DNA from: Algiphilus sp965216485
GTDB taxonomy: Bacteria > Pseudomonadota > Gammaproteobacteria > Nevskiales > Nevskiaceae
Direction: 5' to 3'
Assembly (NCBI RefSeq): GCF_965216485.1
Contig: NZ_OZ244162.1
Coordinates: 992,001 to 1,056,000, forward strand
DNA length: 64,000 nucleotides
Shown piece by piece: positions 35,757 to 44,033 of the stretch (positions are counted from its first letter, which is position 1; each line of letters opens with the position of its first letter). The position numbers and the translations under genes are program-made. The notes under the pieces are model-generated. The model worked only from the letters and a program-made list of their open reading frames with translations, did no database searches and was not told the DNA's origin.

Positions 35757-37067
35757 TCAGGCCGGCGCGGCATCCTGCAGTTGCGCCAGGATGTCCTGAA
35801 TCAGCGCCGCTGGATCGCTGCCACCACCACCGAGCAGGCCGGTGAGGGTCGACAGCAGGCCATCCAGCGGCGTGCCGGTGCCGCTGCCACTGCCGCCGAG
35901 CAGGTCGGCGAGGGGTGCCAGGACGGCATCGAGCGGGGTGCCGGTGGGGCCACCGTCACCGCCGCCGCCGCCACCGCCGGCGATGGCCTCGGTCAGCGGG
36001 CCGAGAACGGCCGGCAGGACCTGATTGCCGATGGGGTCGATGAGCGGTTGCAGGGCGTCACTGAAGACATCGTTGAACAGCGGATCGAAGAGGGCCTGCA
36101 GATTGCTCAGCGGATCGGTGAGCTGATCCACACCGCCCTCGATCTGACTGGTGAACTCGCCTTCCATGCCGGCCTGCATTTCGATGAAGGCCACCGGCAC
36201 GACCTGGGTGAGGACATTGTCCAGCAGGTTGTTGACGGTGTTCTGTACCTGCGCGGTGGAGTCGGCGCTATCGAAGATCGAGACGGCGAAGAGCAGGGCA
36301 TCCAGATCATTCAGCGTGGTGCTCAGGGTGCTGAAGATGCCGCCGAGGACGGGGGCCTCCTTGGCTTCTGGCGGTACCTGGCTGAGGCCATCCTGCAGCG
36401 CCTGGTTGAGCGCGCTGTAGAAGTCGGAAAGGGCCTGCAGGTCGGCGGTCTCGCCGTTGCCGCCGTCACCACCGCCGCCCGGGAACTGCGCGAGCACCGG
36501 GGTCAGTGCGGCACCCAGCGGCTCCAGCGGGGTGCCGGCCAGCGGATTGTCGGCGCTGCCGCCGTCGCCATTGCCGTCATCGTTGCCGCCGTCATCGCCA
36601 CCGGCACTGGCGCACTGCTGCTCGGCGAGTGCGGTCAGCAGATTCTGCAGATCGGTGGCGAACTGCTCGGCGGCCGCCTGGATCTTCATGGAACCGTCTT
36701 CGAGGGCGGACTGCGGATCGCCGCTTGCGGCGCCATCCTGCAGCGCGAGCAGCACGGCGTCGCCGATATCGAGGGCGCCGAAGGTGATGGCCTGGTCGGC
36801 GCAGAGCACGACTGGCTCCAGCGGGGTGCCGGCCGTACCGCCGGCGATCTGGCCAAAGACCTGCTGCGACACCGGCTCCTGTGCCGCGTCCAGCGGGCCT
36901 TCCACGCGTACCGTCGCGCTGCCGCTACCGTCGGAAGGTTGCTGCGACCCGTCCGAGCCATCGTTGTTCGGCGATCCGTTGCCGCCGCCACCACCGCCAC
37001 CGCCGCCGCAGGCGCTCAGCCCGAGGACGGCAATCGCGATGCAGAGATGTCGTTTCCAGTTATTCAT
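35757..37067 (-). CDS. Gly-rich lipoprotein of unknown family (upstream paralogue)
   Basis: A 436-residue sister of the protein encoded just downstream. The signal peptide MNNWKRHLCIAIAVLGLSAC differs from its paralogue and runs into nine consecutive glycines. After a Ser/Asp/Gly linker the core is identical for about 340 residues. The C-terminal segment instead has GTGTPLDGLLSTLTGLLGGG and ends SDPAALIQDILAQLQDAAPA. ATG 37067 is the start that begins the signal peptide; the open frame reads 72 codons further upstream without signal-like sequence. No function is assigned. The two genes read in the same direction with 198 bases between them. Confidence 0.8.
   Translation of the reverse strand: MNNWKRHLCIAIAVLGLSACGGGGGGGGGNGSPNNDGSDGSQQPSDGSGSATVRVEGPLDAAQEPVSQQVFGQIAGGTAGTPLEPVVLCADQAITFGALDIGDAVLLALQDGAASGDPQSALEDGSMKIQAAAEQFATDLQNLLTALAEQQCASAGGDDGGNDDGNGDGGSADNPLAGTPLEPLGAALTPVLAQFPGGGGDGGNGETADLQALSDFYSALNQALQDGLSQVPPEAKEAPVLGGIFSTLSTTLNDLDALLFAVSIFDSADSTAQVQNTVNNLLDNVLTQVVPVAFIEMQAGMEGEFTSQIEGGVDQLTDPLSNLQALFDPLFNDVFSDALQPLIDPIGNQVLPAVLGPLTEAIAGGGGGGGDGGPTGTPLDAVLAPLADLLGGSGSGTGTPLDGLLSTLTGLLGGGGSDPAALIQDILAQLQDAAPA
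35893..36908. repeat. 1,016-bp direct repeat, copy B
   Basis: Partner of 34405-35420, lying within the second Gly-rich lipoprotein gene. Homology continues more weakly on both sides, so the genes are full-length paralogues with a homogenised core. Confidence 0.95.
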
Positions 37068-37311
37068 GCGTCTCACTCCGTTGCTTGGGGGCGGCGAGCG
37101 TGGCGGGGGATAAGCCGCAGCTACCGCACAGTCAGTATGTGATTCACGAATCCGCATACGTAGGCCCGGATGGCGACGTTGCTTGTCGGCACATCGGGAT
37201 GCCGGAGTGTAGGCCGCAGGGTCCATGCCTCTGTAGGATATGGCCGATATGCGTCGTCCTTGACCTGATGGGCGATTTACCATTCACCCGACCAAGCAAC
37301 GCGGTTGCACG

Positions 37312-37884
37312 ATGCCCATGGCGCACACCCCCGATTTCGATCACATTGCCGCCGCACTCAAGACGGCCGGTCTGAGCGCCGAGCCGTCACGCTTTCAGGG
37401 TGCCCTTTGCGGGGCGCTGTGCGTACGCGATGCCTCGCAGATTGACCCCGTGACGGTTCTGGCCGAAGAGCGGCCAACGCTGGATTCCGAAGCCGCGCAG
37501 GAGGCCGTGGCACAGCTCGCCGCCCTGCGCGATACCGTCGCCAAGGCGCTGGCGGAAGGCACCTCGGAGTTCGGCTTGCTGCTGCCCGATGACGAGTCCG
37601 TCAGCCTGAAGCAGCGCACCGAGGCTCTGGCTGCCTGGTGCGATGGCTTCCTGTTTGGCTTGGCGAGCGCCGGCACGCTGGACCTAGACAAGCGTTCCGA
37701 GGAAGTGCGCGAGGCCGTCAGCGATATCACACACTTCACCCAGGCAAGCGTCGAACACGATGACGATACGGAAGTGGAAGAAGAGGCCTATTCGGAACTC
37801 GTTGAATACCTGCGCGTGGCGGTCCAGCTGATTCATGTCGAGCATCGCGGCAAGCCCAGCCCGGCCGGCGCGCGCATGCACTAG
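37312..37884 (+). CDS. ygfB: UPF0149/YgfB family protein
   Basis: The 190-residue acidic protein matches the YgfB family: SRFQGALCGALCVRD near the N-terminus, LAAWCDGFLFGLA in the middle and EEEAYSELVEYLRVAVQLIH at the end. YgfB proteins are small helical proteins, and in Pseudomonas one is linked to control of an amidase and beta-lactam resistance. The position before pepP-ubiH-ubiI is the usual one. Two ATGs (37312 and 37318) are possible. Confidence 0.9.
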   Translation: MPMAHTPDFDHIAAALKTAGLSAEPSRFQGALCGALCVRDASQIDPVTVLAEERPTLDSEAAQEAVAQLAALRDTVAKALAEGTSEFGLLLPDDESVSLKQRTEALAAWCDGFLFGLASAGTLDLDKRSEEVREAVSDITHFTQASVEHDDDTEVEEEAYSELVEYLRVAVQLIHVEHRGKPSPAGARMH

Positions 37885-37893
37885 CGGAAATCT

Positions 37894-39246
37894 ATGAACG
37901 CACCCGTTTCCTCGAAGGCACCCCCACCGTCACTGACGCGCGAGGATTTCGCGCGTCGTCGCTCCGCGCTGGCCCGGATCATTGGTGAGGACGGCATTGC
38001 CATCCTGCCGGCCAACCGCGAACAGCCGCGTAACCGGGATGTGCATTTTCCCTTTCGCCAGGACAGCGATTTCCTGTATCTGACCGGATTTCCCGAGCCC
38101 GACGCCATCGCCGTCTTCGCTCCGGGCCGTCGCGATGGCGCCTTCGTGCTCTTTGTGCGTCCGCGCGACGCCGAGCGTGAAATCTGGGACGGCCGCCGCT
38201 ACGGAACAGAAGGTGCCTGCAGTACATTCGGCGCCGACGCCGCCTACACACTGGATGCCTTCGAGGCGCAATTGCCCGCCCTGCTGGCCGGACGCCGCCA
38301 CGTGCATATGCAGTTGGGCGACCGCCCCGAGCTGGATCAACGCGTCACCCAGTGCGTGCAGCGCATGCGTGAACAGTCGCGGCGCGGTCCCGGGGCACCG
38401 GAGGCTTTCCTCGGTCTGGATACCAGCCTGCACGAGCTGCGCCTGATCAAGGACGAGCGCGAACTCGCCCATATGCGCTTCGCAGCCGAGGTGTCCGCGG
38501 CGGCGCACTGCAAGGCGATGCAGATCGCCGCCCCCGGTCTGGCGGAGTGGCAATTGCAGGCGGAGATCCACGCCGTCTTCGGTCGACACGACATGGAGCC
38601 TGGCTACGGCAGTATCGTTGGTGCCGGGGCCAACGCCTGTGTGCTGCACTACATCGAAAACCGCGCCACGCTGCGCGACGGCGATCTGGTGCTGATCGAC
38701 GCCGGTGGTGAGTACCACGGCTACACCGCCGACATCACGCGCACCTTTCCTGCCAACGGGCGCTTCAGCGCCGAGCAGGCTGCGGTCTACGACATTGTCC
38801 TTGCTGCGCAGCAGGCAGCCATCGACAAGGCGCTCAGCAGTGAGACGGTGGATGCCATGCACACCGCCGCCACCCGCGTGCTGACGCAGGGCATGGTCGA
38901 TTTGGGCTGGCTCCAGGGTGCGGTGGACGGCCTGATCGAGCGGGGCGCGCAGCGTCGGTTCTTCATGCACGGCACCGGACACTGGCTGGGCATGGATGTA
39001 CACGATGTCGGCCGCTACCGTGTCGACGATCAGCCGCGTCTGCTTCAGCCCGGCATGGTCACGACAGTGGAGCCGGGACTGTACGTGCAGCCGGACGACG
39101 AAAGCGTGGCCGCGCAATGGCGCGGCATGGGCATCCGTATTGAGGACGATGTACTGGTGACCGATGCGGCACCGGAGGTCATGACCCAGGCGGTGCCGAA
39201 GGCGCGTGCGGCCATCGAGGCCTTGATGGCGGACCGCAGCGCATGA
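37894..39246 (+). CDS. pepP: Xaa-Pro aminopeptidase (aminopeptidase P)
   Basis: This dinuclear-metal M24 peptidase of 450 residues removes N-terminal residues before proline. It has an N-terminal creatinase-like domain (DSDFLYLTGFPEPDAIAV) and the pita-bread catalytic domain with ligands in LIDAGGEYHGYTADITRTFP, FMHGTGHWLGMDVHDVG, VTTVEPGLYV and RIEDDVLV. It begins nine bases after ygfB, and its stop overlaps the ubiH start by four bases (ATGA). Confidence 0.95.
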   Translation: MNAPVSSKAPPPSLTREDFARRRSALARIIGEDGIAILPANREQPRNRDVHFPFRQDSDFLYLTGFPEPDAIAVFAPGRRDGAFVLFVRPRDAEREIWDGRRYGTEGACSTFGADAAYTLDAFEAQLPALLAGRRHVHMQLGDRPELDQRVTQCVQRMREQSRRGPGAPEAFLGLDTSLHELRLIKDERELAHMRFAAEVSAAAHCKAMQIAAPGLAEWQLQAEIHAVFGRHDMEPGYGSIVGAGANACVLHYIENRATLRDGDLVLIDAGGEYHGYTADITRTFPANGRFSAEQAAVYDIVLAAQQAAIDKALSSETVDAMHTAATRVLTQGMVDLGWLQGAVDGLIERGAQRRFFMHGTGHWLGMDVHDVGRYRVDDQPRLLQPGMVTTVEPGLYVQPDDESVAAQWRGMGIRIEDDVLVTDAAPEVMTQAVPKARAAIEALMADRSA

Positions 39247-40433
39247 CCGCTCCGGATCGTGTGGATATTGCCGTTGTCGGCGGTGGCCTGGTGGGTGCAT
39301 CGGCGGCACTGGCGCAGCTGCGTGCCGGGCGTACTGTGGTGCTGATCGAACCCGAGGCGCCCAGGCTCGCCGAAGCGGCCTGGGATGAGCGTTGCATCGG
39401 ACTCAATGCGGCGAGCATTGCAATCCTGCGCGACCTTGGTGTGTGGCAGCGCATCGCGGCCGAGGCCCAGCCGATCCGCAGCACGGTGATCTGTGAGGCC
39501 GGCAGGGCCGGCTCGGTCCGGTTCACGGCGGAAGAGGCGGGCCTGGAGGCCTTGGGCTACAACACCCCGTTGCGCGCCATCCACGGCGGCTTGCTGGCCG
39601 CGCTCGAGGGCACGGACTGCGCCCTGCGGCGCGCCACCGTGGTGCGGCATCAGGCGGAGGATCGTCACGTCCGGCTCACGCTCGACGATGGGCAGTCGCT
39701 GCAGGCACGCCTGGTGATGGCCTGTGACGGCACGCATTCGGCATTGCGCCAGGCCTGCGCGATCCCGATCGAGGCGCACGACTACGCGCAGACCGCACTG
39801 GTCACGACCGTGGACGTGGAGCGCGGCCATGACGACTGCGCCTGGGAGCGCTTCACGCCGCTGGGTCCGCTTGCGGTGCTGCCGCGCGGCGAGAAGCGCT
39901 GCACCGTGGTTTGGACGCAGCCGCATGGCCATACCGAGGCGGTCGCTGCGCTCGACAATGAAGCCTTTTGCGCGGCTCTGCAGGGTGCTTTCGGGCGTCG
40001 CCTGGGCGCCTTGTCCAACGCCGGGCGGCGCATGCGCTGGCCTTTGCGCCGGGTCTATGCCCGCGATGTCATCGCGCCGCGCCTGCTGCTGGCGGGCAAT
40101 GCCGCACAGACGCTGCACCCGGTGGCGGCACAGGGCTTCAATCTGGGGTTGCGCGACTGTGCCACTGCGGCCGCCGTCGCCGCGGGCATCGAGGATCCGG
40201 GCAGCAGCGAGGCACTGCAACGCTATGCGGCATTGCGTGCCGACGATCGGGCTGCCGTGGCGCGATTCACCGATCAACTAGTGCGCCTGTTCTCGAATCA
40301 ACTGCCCGTGCTCAGTGGTCTGCGCCACCTGGGGCTGGGTGGTCTGGCCATCACCCCGGCCCTCTACCGCAGCGTGATGTTCCAGAATCTCGGATTGCAG
40401 GCCCTGGCGCGGCTGCAGGCAGAGGCGGCATGA
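39243..40433 (+). CDS. ubiH: 2-octaprenyl-6-methoxyphenol hydroxylase
   Basis: This FAD monooxygenase of 396 residues hydroxylates the ubiquinone ring. The FAD-binding Rossmann motif is VVGGGLVGASAALAQLRAG, the second flavin motif is LVMACDGTHSALRQ, and the C-terminal one is GNAAQTLHPVAAQGFNLGLR. It lies between pepP and ubiI with ATGA overlaps on both sides, which supports coupled translation of the three genes. UbiH and UbiI are similar, and assignment here rests on gene order. Confidence 0.9.
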   Translation: MTAPDRVDIAVVGGGLVGASAALAQLRAGRTVVLIEPEAPRLAEAAWDERCIGLNAASIAILRDLGVWQRIAAEAQPIRSTVICEAGRAGSVRFTAEEAGLEALGYNTPLRAIHGGLLAALEGTDCALRRATVVRHQAEDRHVRLTLDDGQSLQARLVMACDGTHSALRQACAIPIEAHDYAQTALVTTVDVERGHDDCAWERFTPLGPLAVLPRGEKRCTVVWTQPHGHTEAVAALDNEAFCAALQGAFGRRLGALSNAGRRMRWPLRRVYARDVIAPRLLLAGNAAQTLHPVAAQGFNLGLRDCATAAAVAAGIEDPGSSEALQRYAALRADDRAAVARFTDQLVRLFSNQLPVLSGLRHLGLGGLAITPALYRSVMFQNLGLQALARLQAEAA

Positions 40434-41635
40434 AGCACGCGGAAGCGCACAACGGCGCGCGTCATGCCATCGCGGTCGTCGGCGGCGGAATCGCTGGCAC
40501 CGCCTGCGCACTGCAACTGGCTGCGGCGGGCCATCGCGTCACGCTGCTCGTGGGCGCGCCCCAGCCGGATACACCCGCCGAGGACGAGATCCGCTACTAC
40601 GCGCTGTCGCCGGCCTCGGTGGCGTTGCTGTCGGCGCTTGGTCTGGATGTGGAATCACAGGGTGCCTGTCGCTATACCGACATGCAGGTCTGGGGCAGCC
40701 TGCCACGCGATGGGCTGCATTTCAGCCTGGCGGATGCGCCGCAGTCGCTGCCGGCGCTGGGGCATATCGTGGGGCATGGCAGTCTGCTGAAGGCCTTGCG
40801 CGATCGCGCGGGGTCCGCCCTGGAATGCCTGCCGACCTTCGCGCAGGGCGTGCACTTCCATGACGCGGGCGTCCAGATCGATTGTGCCGACGGCGATCTG
40901 GTGACCGCCGATCTGGTGGTATCCGCCGAAGGTGCGAGCGCGGTGCTGCGCGAAGCCGCAGGCATCGACATGCATGGCTGGGACTACGACCAGCAGGGCA
41001 TCGTGGCCAATGTGCGTTGTGCGGAAGGCATGCGGCGTACAGCCTGGCAGCGCTTTCTCGCCACTGGTCCGCTGGCCCTGCTGCCACTGGATGCGCACCG
41101 CGCTTCCATTGTCTGGTCGGCTGATGCGCCAGAGGCGCAGCGGCTGCTGGCGCTGGATGACGCCGGTTTTGCGTCTGAGCTCACGCGGGCGATGCAGGGT
41201 GTCCTCGGCGATATCGCGGTCGAGAGTTCCCGCGCGGCCTTTCCGTTGCGTGCCGGCCAGGCCGCCCGCTATTTCGGTGATCGTCTGGCACTCATCGGTG
41301 ACAGTGCGCACGTGGTGCACCCATTGGCGGGGCAGGGCTTGAATCTTGGCCTCGGGGACGTGGCCGCCTTGCACGCGGCGCTGGATCAGCATCCCACTCA
41401 GCTAGTGCGGGCCCTGAAGGCCTACAGCCGCCGCCGACGGGCTGCGGTGGAAGACATGATTGCGGTGACCGATGGCCTGTATCGGCTGTTCGGCCCCGCG
41501 GGTCAGGGCTTCGCCGAACTGCGCGACGCGGGCATGGCTTTGGTCAACCGCAGTGCGGTCGCCCGGCAGTGGCTGGTGGCGCGCGCGCTTGGCTTGGATG
41601 CGCGGCCGTCTACGAACGCGTCAAGCGTCGGGTAG
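40430..41635 (+). CDS. ubiI: UbiI/VisC-family FAD-dependent ubiquinone hydroxylase
   Basis: A second FAD monooxygenase, 401 residues, with AVVGGGIAGTACALQLAAAG, a central VVSAEGASAVLREAAG and LIGDSAHVVHPLAGQGLNLGL. UbiI hydroxylates C5 of the ubiquinone precursor ring. ATG 40430 overlaps the ubiH stop; the open frame extends upstream across ubiH but is not protein-like there. With coq7 doing C6 chemistry and ubiH C1, the window encodes three quinone hydroxylases. The last 15 bases overlap a convergent gene. Confidence 0.88.
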   Translation: MKHAEAHNGARHAIAVVGGGIAGTACALQLAAAGHRVTLLVGAPQPDTPAEDEIRYYALSPASVALLSALGLDVESQGACRYTDMQVWGSLPRDGLHFSLADAPQSLPALGHIVGHGSLLKALRDRAGSALECLPTFAQGVHFHDAGVQIDCADGDLVTADLVVSAEGASAVLREAAGIDMHGWDYDQQGIVANVRCAEGMRRTAWQRFLATGPLALLPLDAHRASIVWSADAPEAQRLLALDDAGFASELTRAMQGVLGDIAVESSRAAFPLRAGQAARYFGDRLALIGDSAHVVHPLAGQGLNLGLGDVAALHAALDQHPTQLVRALKAYSRRRRAAVEDMIAVTDGLYRLFGPAGQGFAELRDAGMALVNRSAVARQWLVARALGLDARPSTNASSVG

Positions 41636-42025
41636 CCTGCACCGACCGCTGTGGCAGAGGCGCTCGAAACGACGATCTGCCCACCGGTAATAGAGACGCT
41701 GGAGCGGGCGGTCAAGACGCAACGCGCAGAGCAGTCGTGCCGCCCAGCGGTAGCGGGGAATCTGCTGCCAGATGGCGAGGAAGGCGTAGACACCGATGAG
41801 CCACGTGCCATCGGGGCGATAGGCGTGCATGCGACGCATGGCGTCTTCCCGGCGCAGGCCGAAATGATTCAGGGTTGCGTGATCGCGCTGGATATCCACC
41901 CAGTGGATGGTCTCCTCGGTGGTCAGCCGCTGGTAGTGGCGGATCTCGCGGCTGCAGAGCGGGCAACCCCCGTCGTAGAACACGTGAAGTCGCTCAGCCT
42001 TAGGTTGTGTCAACGTCTTGTTCAT
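41621..42025 (-). CDS. DCC-family thiol-disulfide oxidoreductase-like protein (DUF393)
   Basis: The 134-residue protein carries the DUF393 signature HVFYDGGCPLCSREIRHYQR, with a CxxC pair, followed by IHWVDIQRD and an AYRPDGTWLIGVYAFLAIW segment. Members are predicted thioredoxin-like redox proteins without a firm substrate. ATG 42025 is preferred, since the frame further upstream runs into the glycine riboswitch region. It is divergent from the gcv operon and convergent with ubiI. Confidence 0.85.
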   Translation of the reverse strand: MNKTLTQPKAERLHVFYDGGCPLCSREIRHYQRLTTEETIHWVDIQRDHATLNHFGLRREDAMRRMHAYRPDGTWLIGVYAFLAIWQQIPRYRWAARLLCALRLDRPLQRLYYRWADRRFERLCHSGRCRLPDA

Positions 42026-42153
42026 GGACGCAGATGATACGGAGGCCGTGGTAGCTCGGTTTGAGGCGTCCAGAGCCTGTCCACGGGGACGCTGCTCCCG
42101 TGAAACATCAAGGGAGGCAGTACCTGTTGTCGAAGCCCGGCGCGGACGCCGGG

Positions 42154-42182
42154 TCGAAATTCGCGGCGTCTTGCGGTATGCT
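42154..42182 (+). promoter_or_regulatory. Promoter candidate of the gcv operon
   Basis: TCGAAA (42154-42159) and TATGCT (42177-42182) have a 17-base spacer and four matches each to the sigma-70 hexamers. The predicted start, near 42189, lies just ahead of the glycine riboswitch. Confidence 0.5.
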
Positions 42183-42202
42183 CCGCCCCTGAATTGACAC
42201 TT

Positions 42203-42393
42203 CCGCGCGAGAGCGTCGGTCTTCGCACCGGCCACCGAAGGCGCAAGCTGCCCGCAATCGCTCAGGTATCAGGGAGCGCGGAAGGGCCCGACAAGGGCCA
42301 CAATTCACTCTGGAGAGCGACGCTGCCATGGCGTCCACCGAAGGGGAAGGGTCGTAGCGGATCCAAACTCTCAGGTAACCGGACAGAGGGGCG
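42203..42393 (+). ncRNA. Tandem glycine riboswitch upstream of gcvT
   Basis: Two aptamers can be traced. Aptamer I (about 42203-42283) has CGAGAGCG, CCACCGAAGGCGCAA and CGCTCAGGTATCAGG. Aptamer II (about 42307-42393) has TGGAGAGCGACGC, GCGTCCACCGAAGGGGAA, AACTCTCAGGTAACCGGAC and AGAGGGG, close to consensus. This is the standard cooperative glycine sensor that raises expression of glycine cleavage genes when glycine is abundant. Aptamer I departs more from consensus. No terminator with a T-run follows, so control is probably at translation start, with 55 bases left before the gcvT ATG. Confidence 0.92.
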
Positions 42394-42447
42394 TGCAGAT
42401 CAGCCGAATTGGGTTGGTCGTCATTCACGCCATCGAACGGTTGCCGC

Positions 42448-43524
42448 ATGCCCCATCTCCACAAGACAATTCTTCATCCCCTGCACGCCGAGAGTGGCGC
42501 TCGCCTGATCGACTTCGGCGGTTGGGAAATGCCGGTGCAATATCGGTCCCAGGTCGAGGAGCATCACGCCGTTCGCCGCGCAGTCGGCATGTTCGACGTG
42601 GGACATATGCGAGCCGTGGATATCAGCGGGAACGGCGCCGAAGCCTTTCTGCGCTACCTGCTCGCCAACGACGTTGCCAAGCTCGAGGACGGCCGCGCGC
42701 TGTACAGCTGCATGCTGAACGCGCGCGGCGGCGTCAAGGACGATCTCATCGTCTATCGCTGCGCGGTCGGCCGCTACCGCCTGGTGCTCAATGCCGCCAC
42801 GGCAATGGCCGACATTGATTGGATGCTCGAGAACAGCACCGGTGACTGCCGTATTGATCTGCGTAACGACCGCACCATTGTCGCGCTGCAGGGCCCCAAG
42901 GCTGCCGAAGTCCTGCCGCAGATCGTCGACACGGCGGTGGCCGAGGCGGCCACCGTACTCAAGCCTTTCCGCTGTACCGAATCAGGTGACATCTTTATCG
43001 GCCGGACTGGTTATACCGGAGAAGACGGTTTCGAGATCGTGCTGCCGCGTGACGATGCGCCGGCACTGTGGCGCGCGGCACTCGAGGCGGGCGTCGAGCC
43101 CTGCGGACTGGGCGCTCGCGACACCCTGCGTCTTGAGGCCGGGATGAATCTCTATGGCCAGGACATGGACGAGAACACCTTTCCCGGTGAAGCGAATCTG
43201 TCCTGGACCGTTGCCCTCGACCCCGCGGATCGTGACTTCATCGGCCGCGATGCAGTCGAGAAGGCGCAGCCGCAGCGGCGTCTCGTCGGCCTGGTGCTGG
43301 AAGGCCGGGGCGTGATGCGCAGCCACATGGCGGTGCGCTTTGCCAACGGCGCCACTGGCGAGACCACTTCGGGTAGCCATTCGCCGACCATGGGTACCTC
43401 CATTGCCCTGGCGCGGATCGAATCGCATGCCGAAGGCGAGGCCGAGGTTTGCATCCGCGATCGTTGGATGCCGGTGCGTGTCGTCAAGCCGCCCTTCGTG
43501 CGCAACGGCGAACCCCGCGTCTGA
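42448..43524 (+). CDS. gcvT: Glycine cleavage system T protein (aminomethyltransferase)
   Basis: The T protein takes the aminomethyl group from lipoylated H protein and passes it to tetrahydrofolate, releasing ammonia. The 358-residue product has GARLIDFGGWEMPVQYRSQ, EEHHAVRRAVGMFDVGHM, and YTGEDGFEIVLPRDDA, typical of GcvT. ATG 42448 begins the family-like N-terminus MPHLHKTILHPLHAESG; a TTG 13 codons upstream is less likely and lies nearer the riboswitch. First gene of gcvT-gcvH-gcvPA-gcvPB. Confidence 0.95.
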   Translation: MPHLHKTILHPLHAESGARLIDFGGWEMPVQYRSQVEEHHAVRRAVGMFDVGHMRAVDISGNGAEAFLRYLLANDVAKLEDGRALYSCMLNARGGVKDDLIVYRCAVGRYRLVLNAATAMADIDWMLENSTGDCRIDLRNDRTIVALQGPKAAEVLPQIVDTAVAEAATVLKPFRCTESGDIFIGRTGYTGEDGFEIVLPRDDAPALWRAALEAGVEPCGLGARDTLRLEAGMNLYGQDMDENTFPGEANLSWTVALDPADRDFIGRDAVEKAQPQRRLVGLVLEGRGVMRSHMAVRFANGATGETTSGSHSPTMGTSIALARIESHAEGEAEVCIRDRWMPVRVVKPPFVRNGEPRV

Positions 43525-43588
43525 GATTCCCACTGCGTCCCGATCCTGAAGTCCCTTTTCCCGTTGATTCCCTTTCCCGGAGCCTGAA

Positions 43589-43969
43589 ATGAGCAACGTA
43601 CCCGCCGATCTGCGTTACACCAAATCCCACGAGTGGGTGCGCGTCGAATCCGACGGCACGATGACCGTGGGCATTACCGATCACGCGCAGGCTGAACTGG
43701 GCGATCTCGTTTTCGTGGAAGTGCCCGAGGTCGACCGCGCGCTCAAGGCGAGCGAAGCCTGCGCCGTGGTCGAGTCCGTCAAGGCGGCGTCGGACGTCTA
43801 CGCCCCTGTCAGCGGCACCGTGGTCGCCGCCAACGACAAATTGGCCGATGCCCCCGAGCTGCTCAATGACGATCCCTACGGCGAAGGCTGGCTGTTCCGC
43901 CTCAGCGGCGATGCCGCGGAGGCCGAGGCGCTGCTCGACGCCGATGCCTACAGCGCCGAAATCGGCTAG
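43589..43969 (+). CDS. gcvH: Glycine cleavage system H protein
   Basis: The 126-residue shuttle protein carries the lipoyl lysine in VVESVKAASDVYAPVSG and shuttles the aminomethyl intermediate among the P, T and L proteins. Its N-terminus MSNVPADLRYTKSHEWVRVE is typical. CCCGGAGCC precedes the ATG. The dihydrolipoyl dehydrogenase (L protein) is not in the operon and is presumably shared from elsewhere. Confidence 0.97.
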   Translation: MSNVPADLRYTKSHEWVRVESDGTMTVGITDHAQAELGDLVFVEVPEVDRALKASEACAVVESVKAASDVYAPVSGTVVAANDKLADAPELLNDDPYGEGWLFRLSGDAAEAEALLDADAYSAEIG

Positions 43970-44033
43970 ACCGATCTCGCGCTTCGCCGGGTACAGCCGT
44001 GCCCGGTGTCCATCCGTTTGACCGGAGGCCCCC

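Noticed and set aside
34188..37142. A 984-codon open frame on the plus strand
   Set aside because: It is antisense to the two Gly-rich lipoprotein genes, has no ribosome-binding site or known domain, and exists because GC-rich codon bias keeps the opposite frame open across the repeat.
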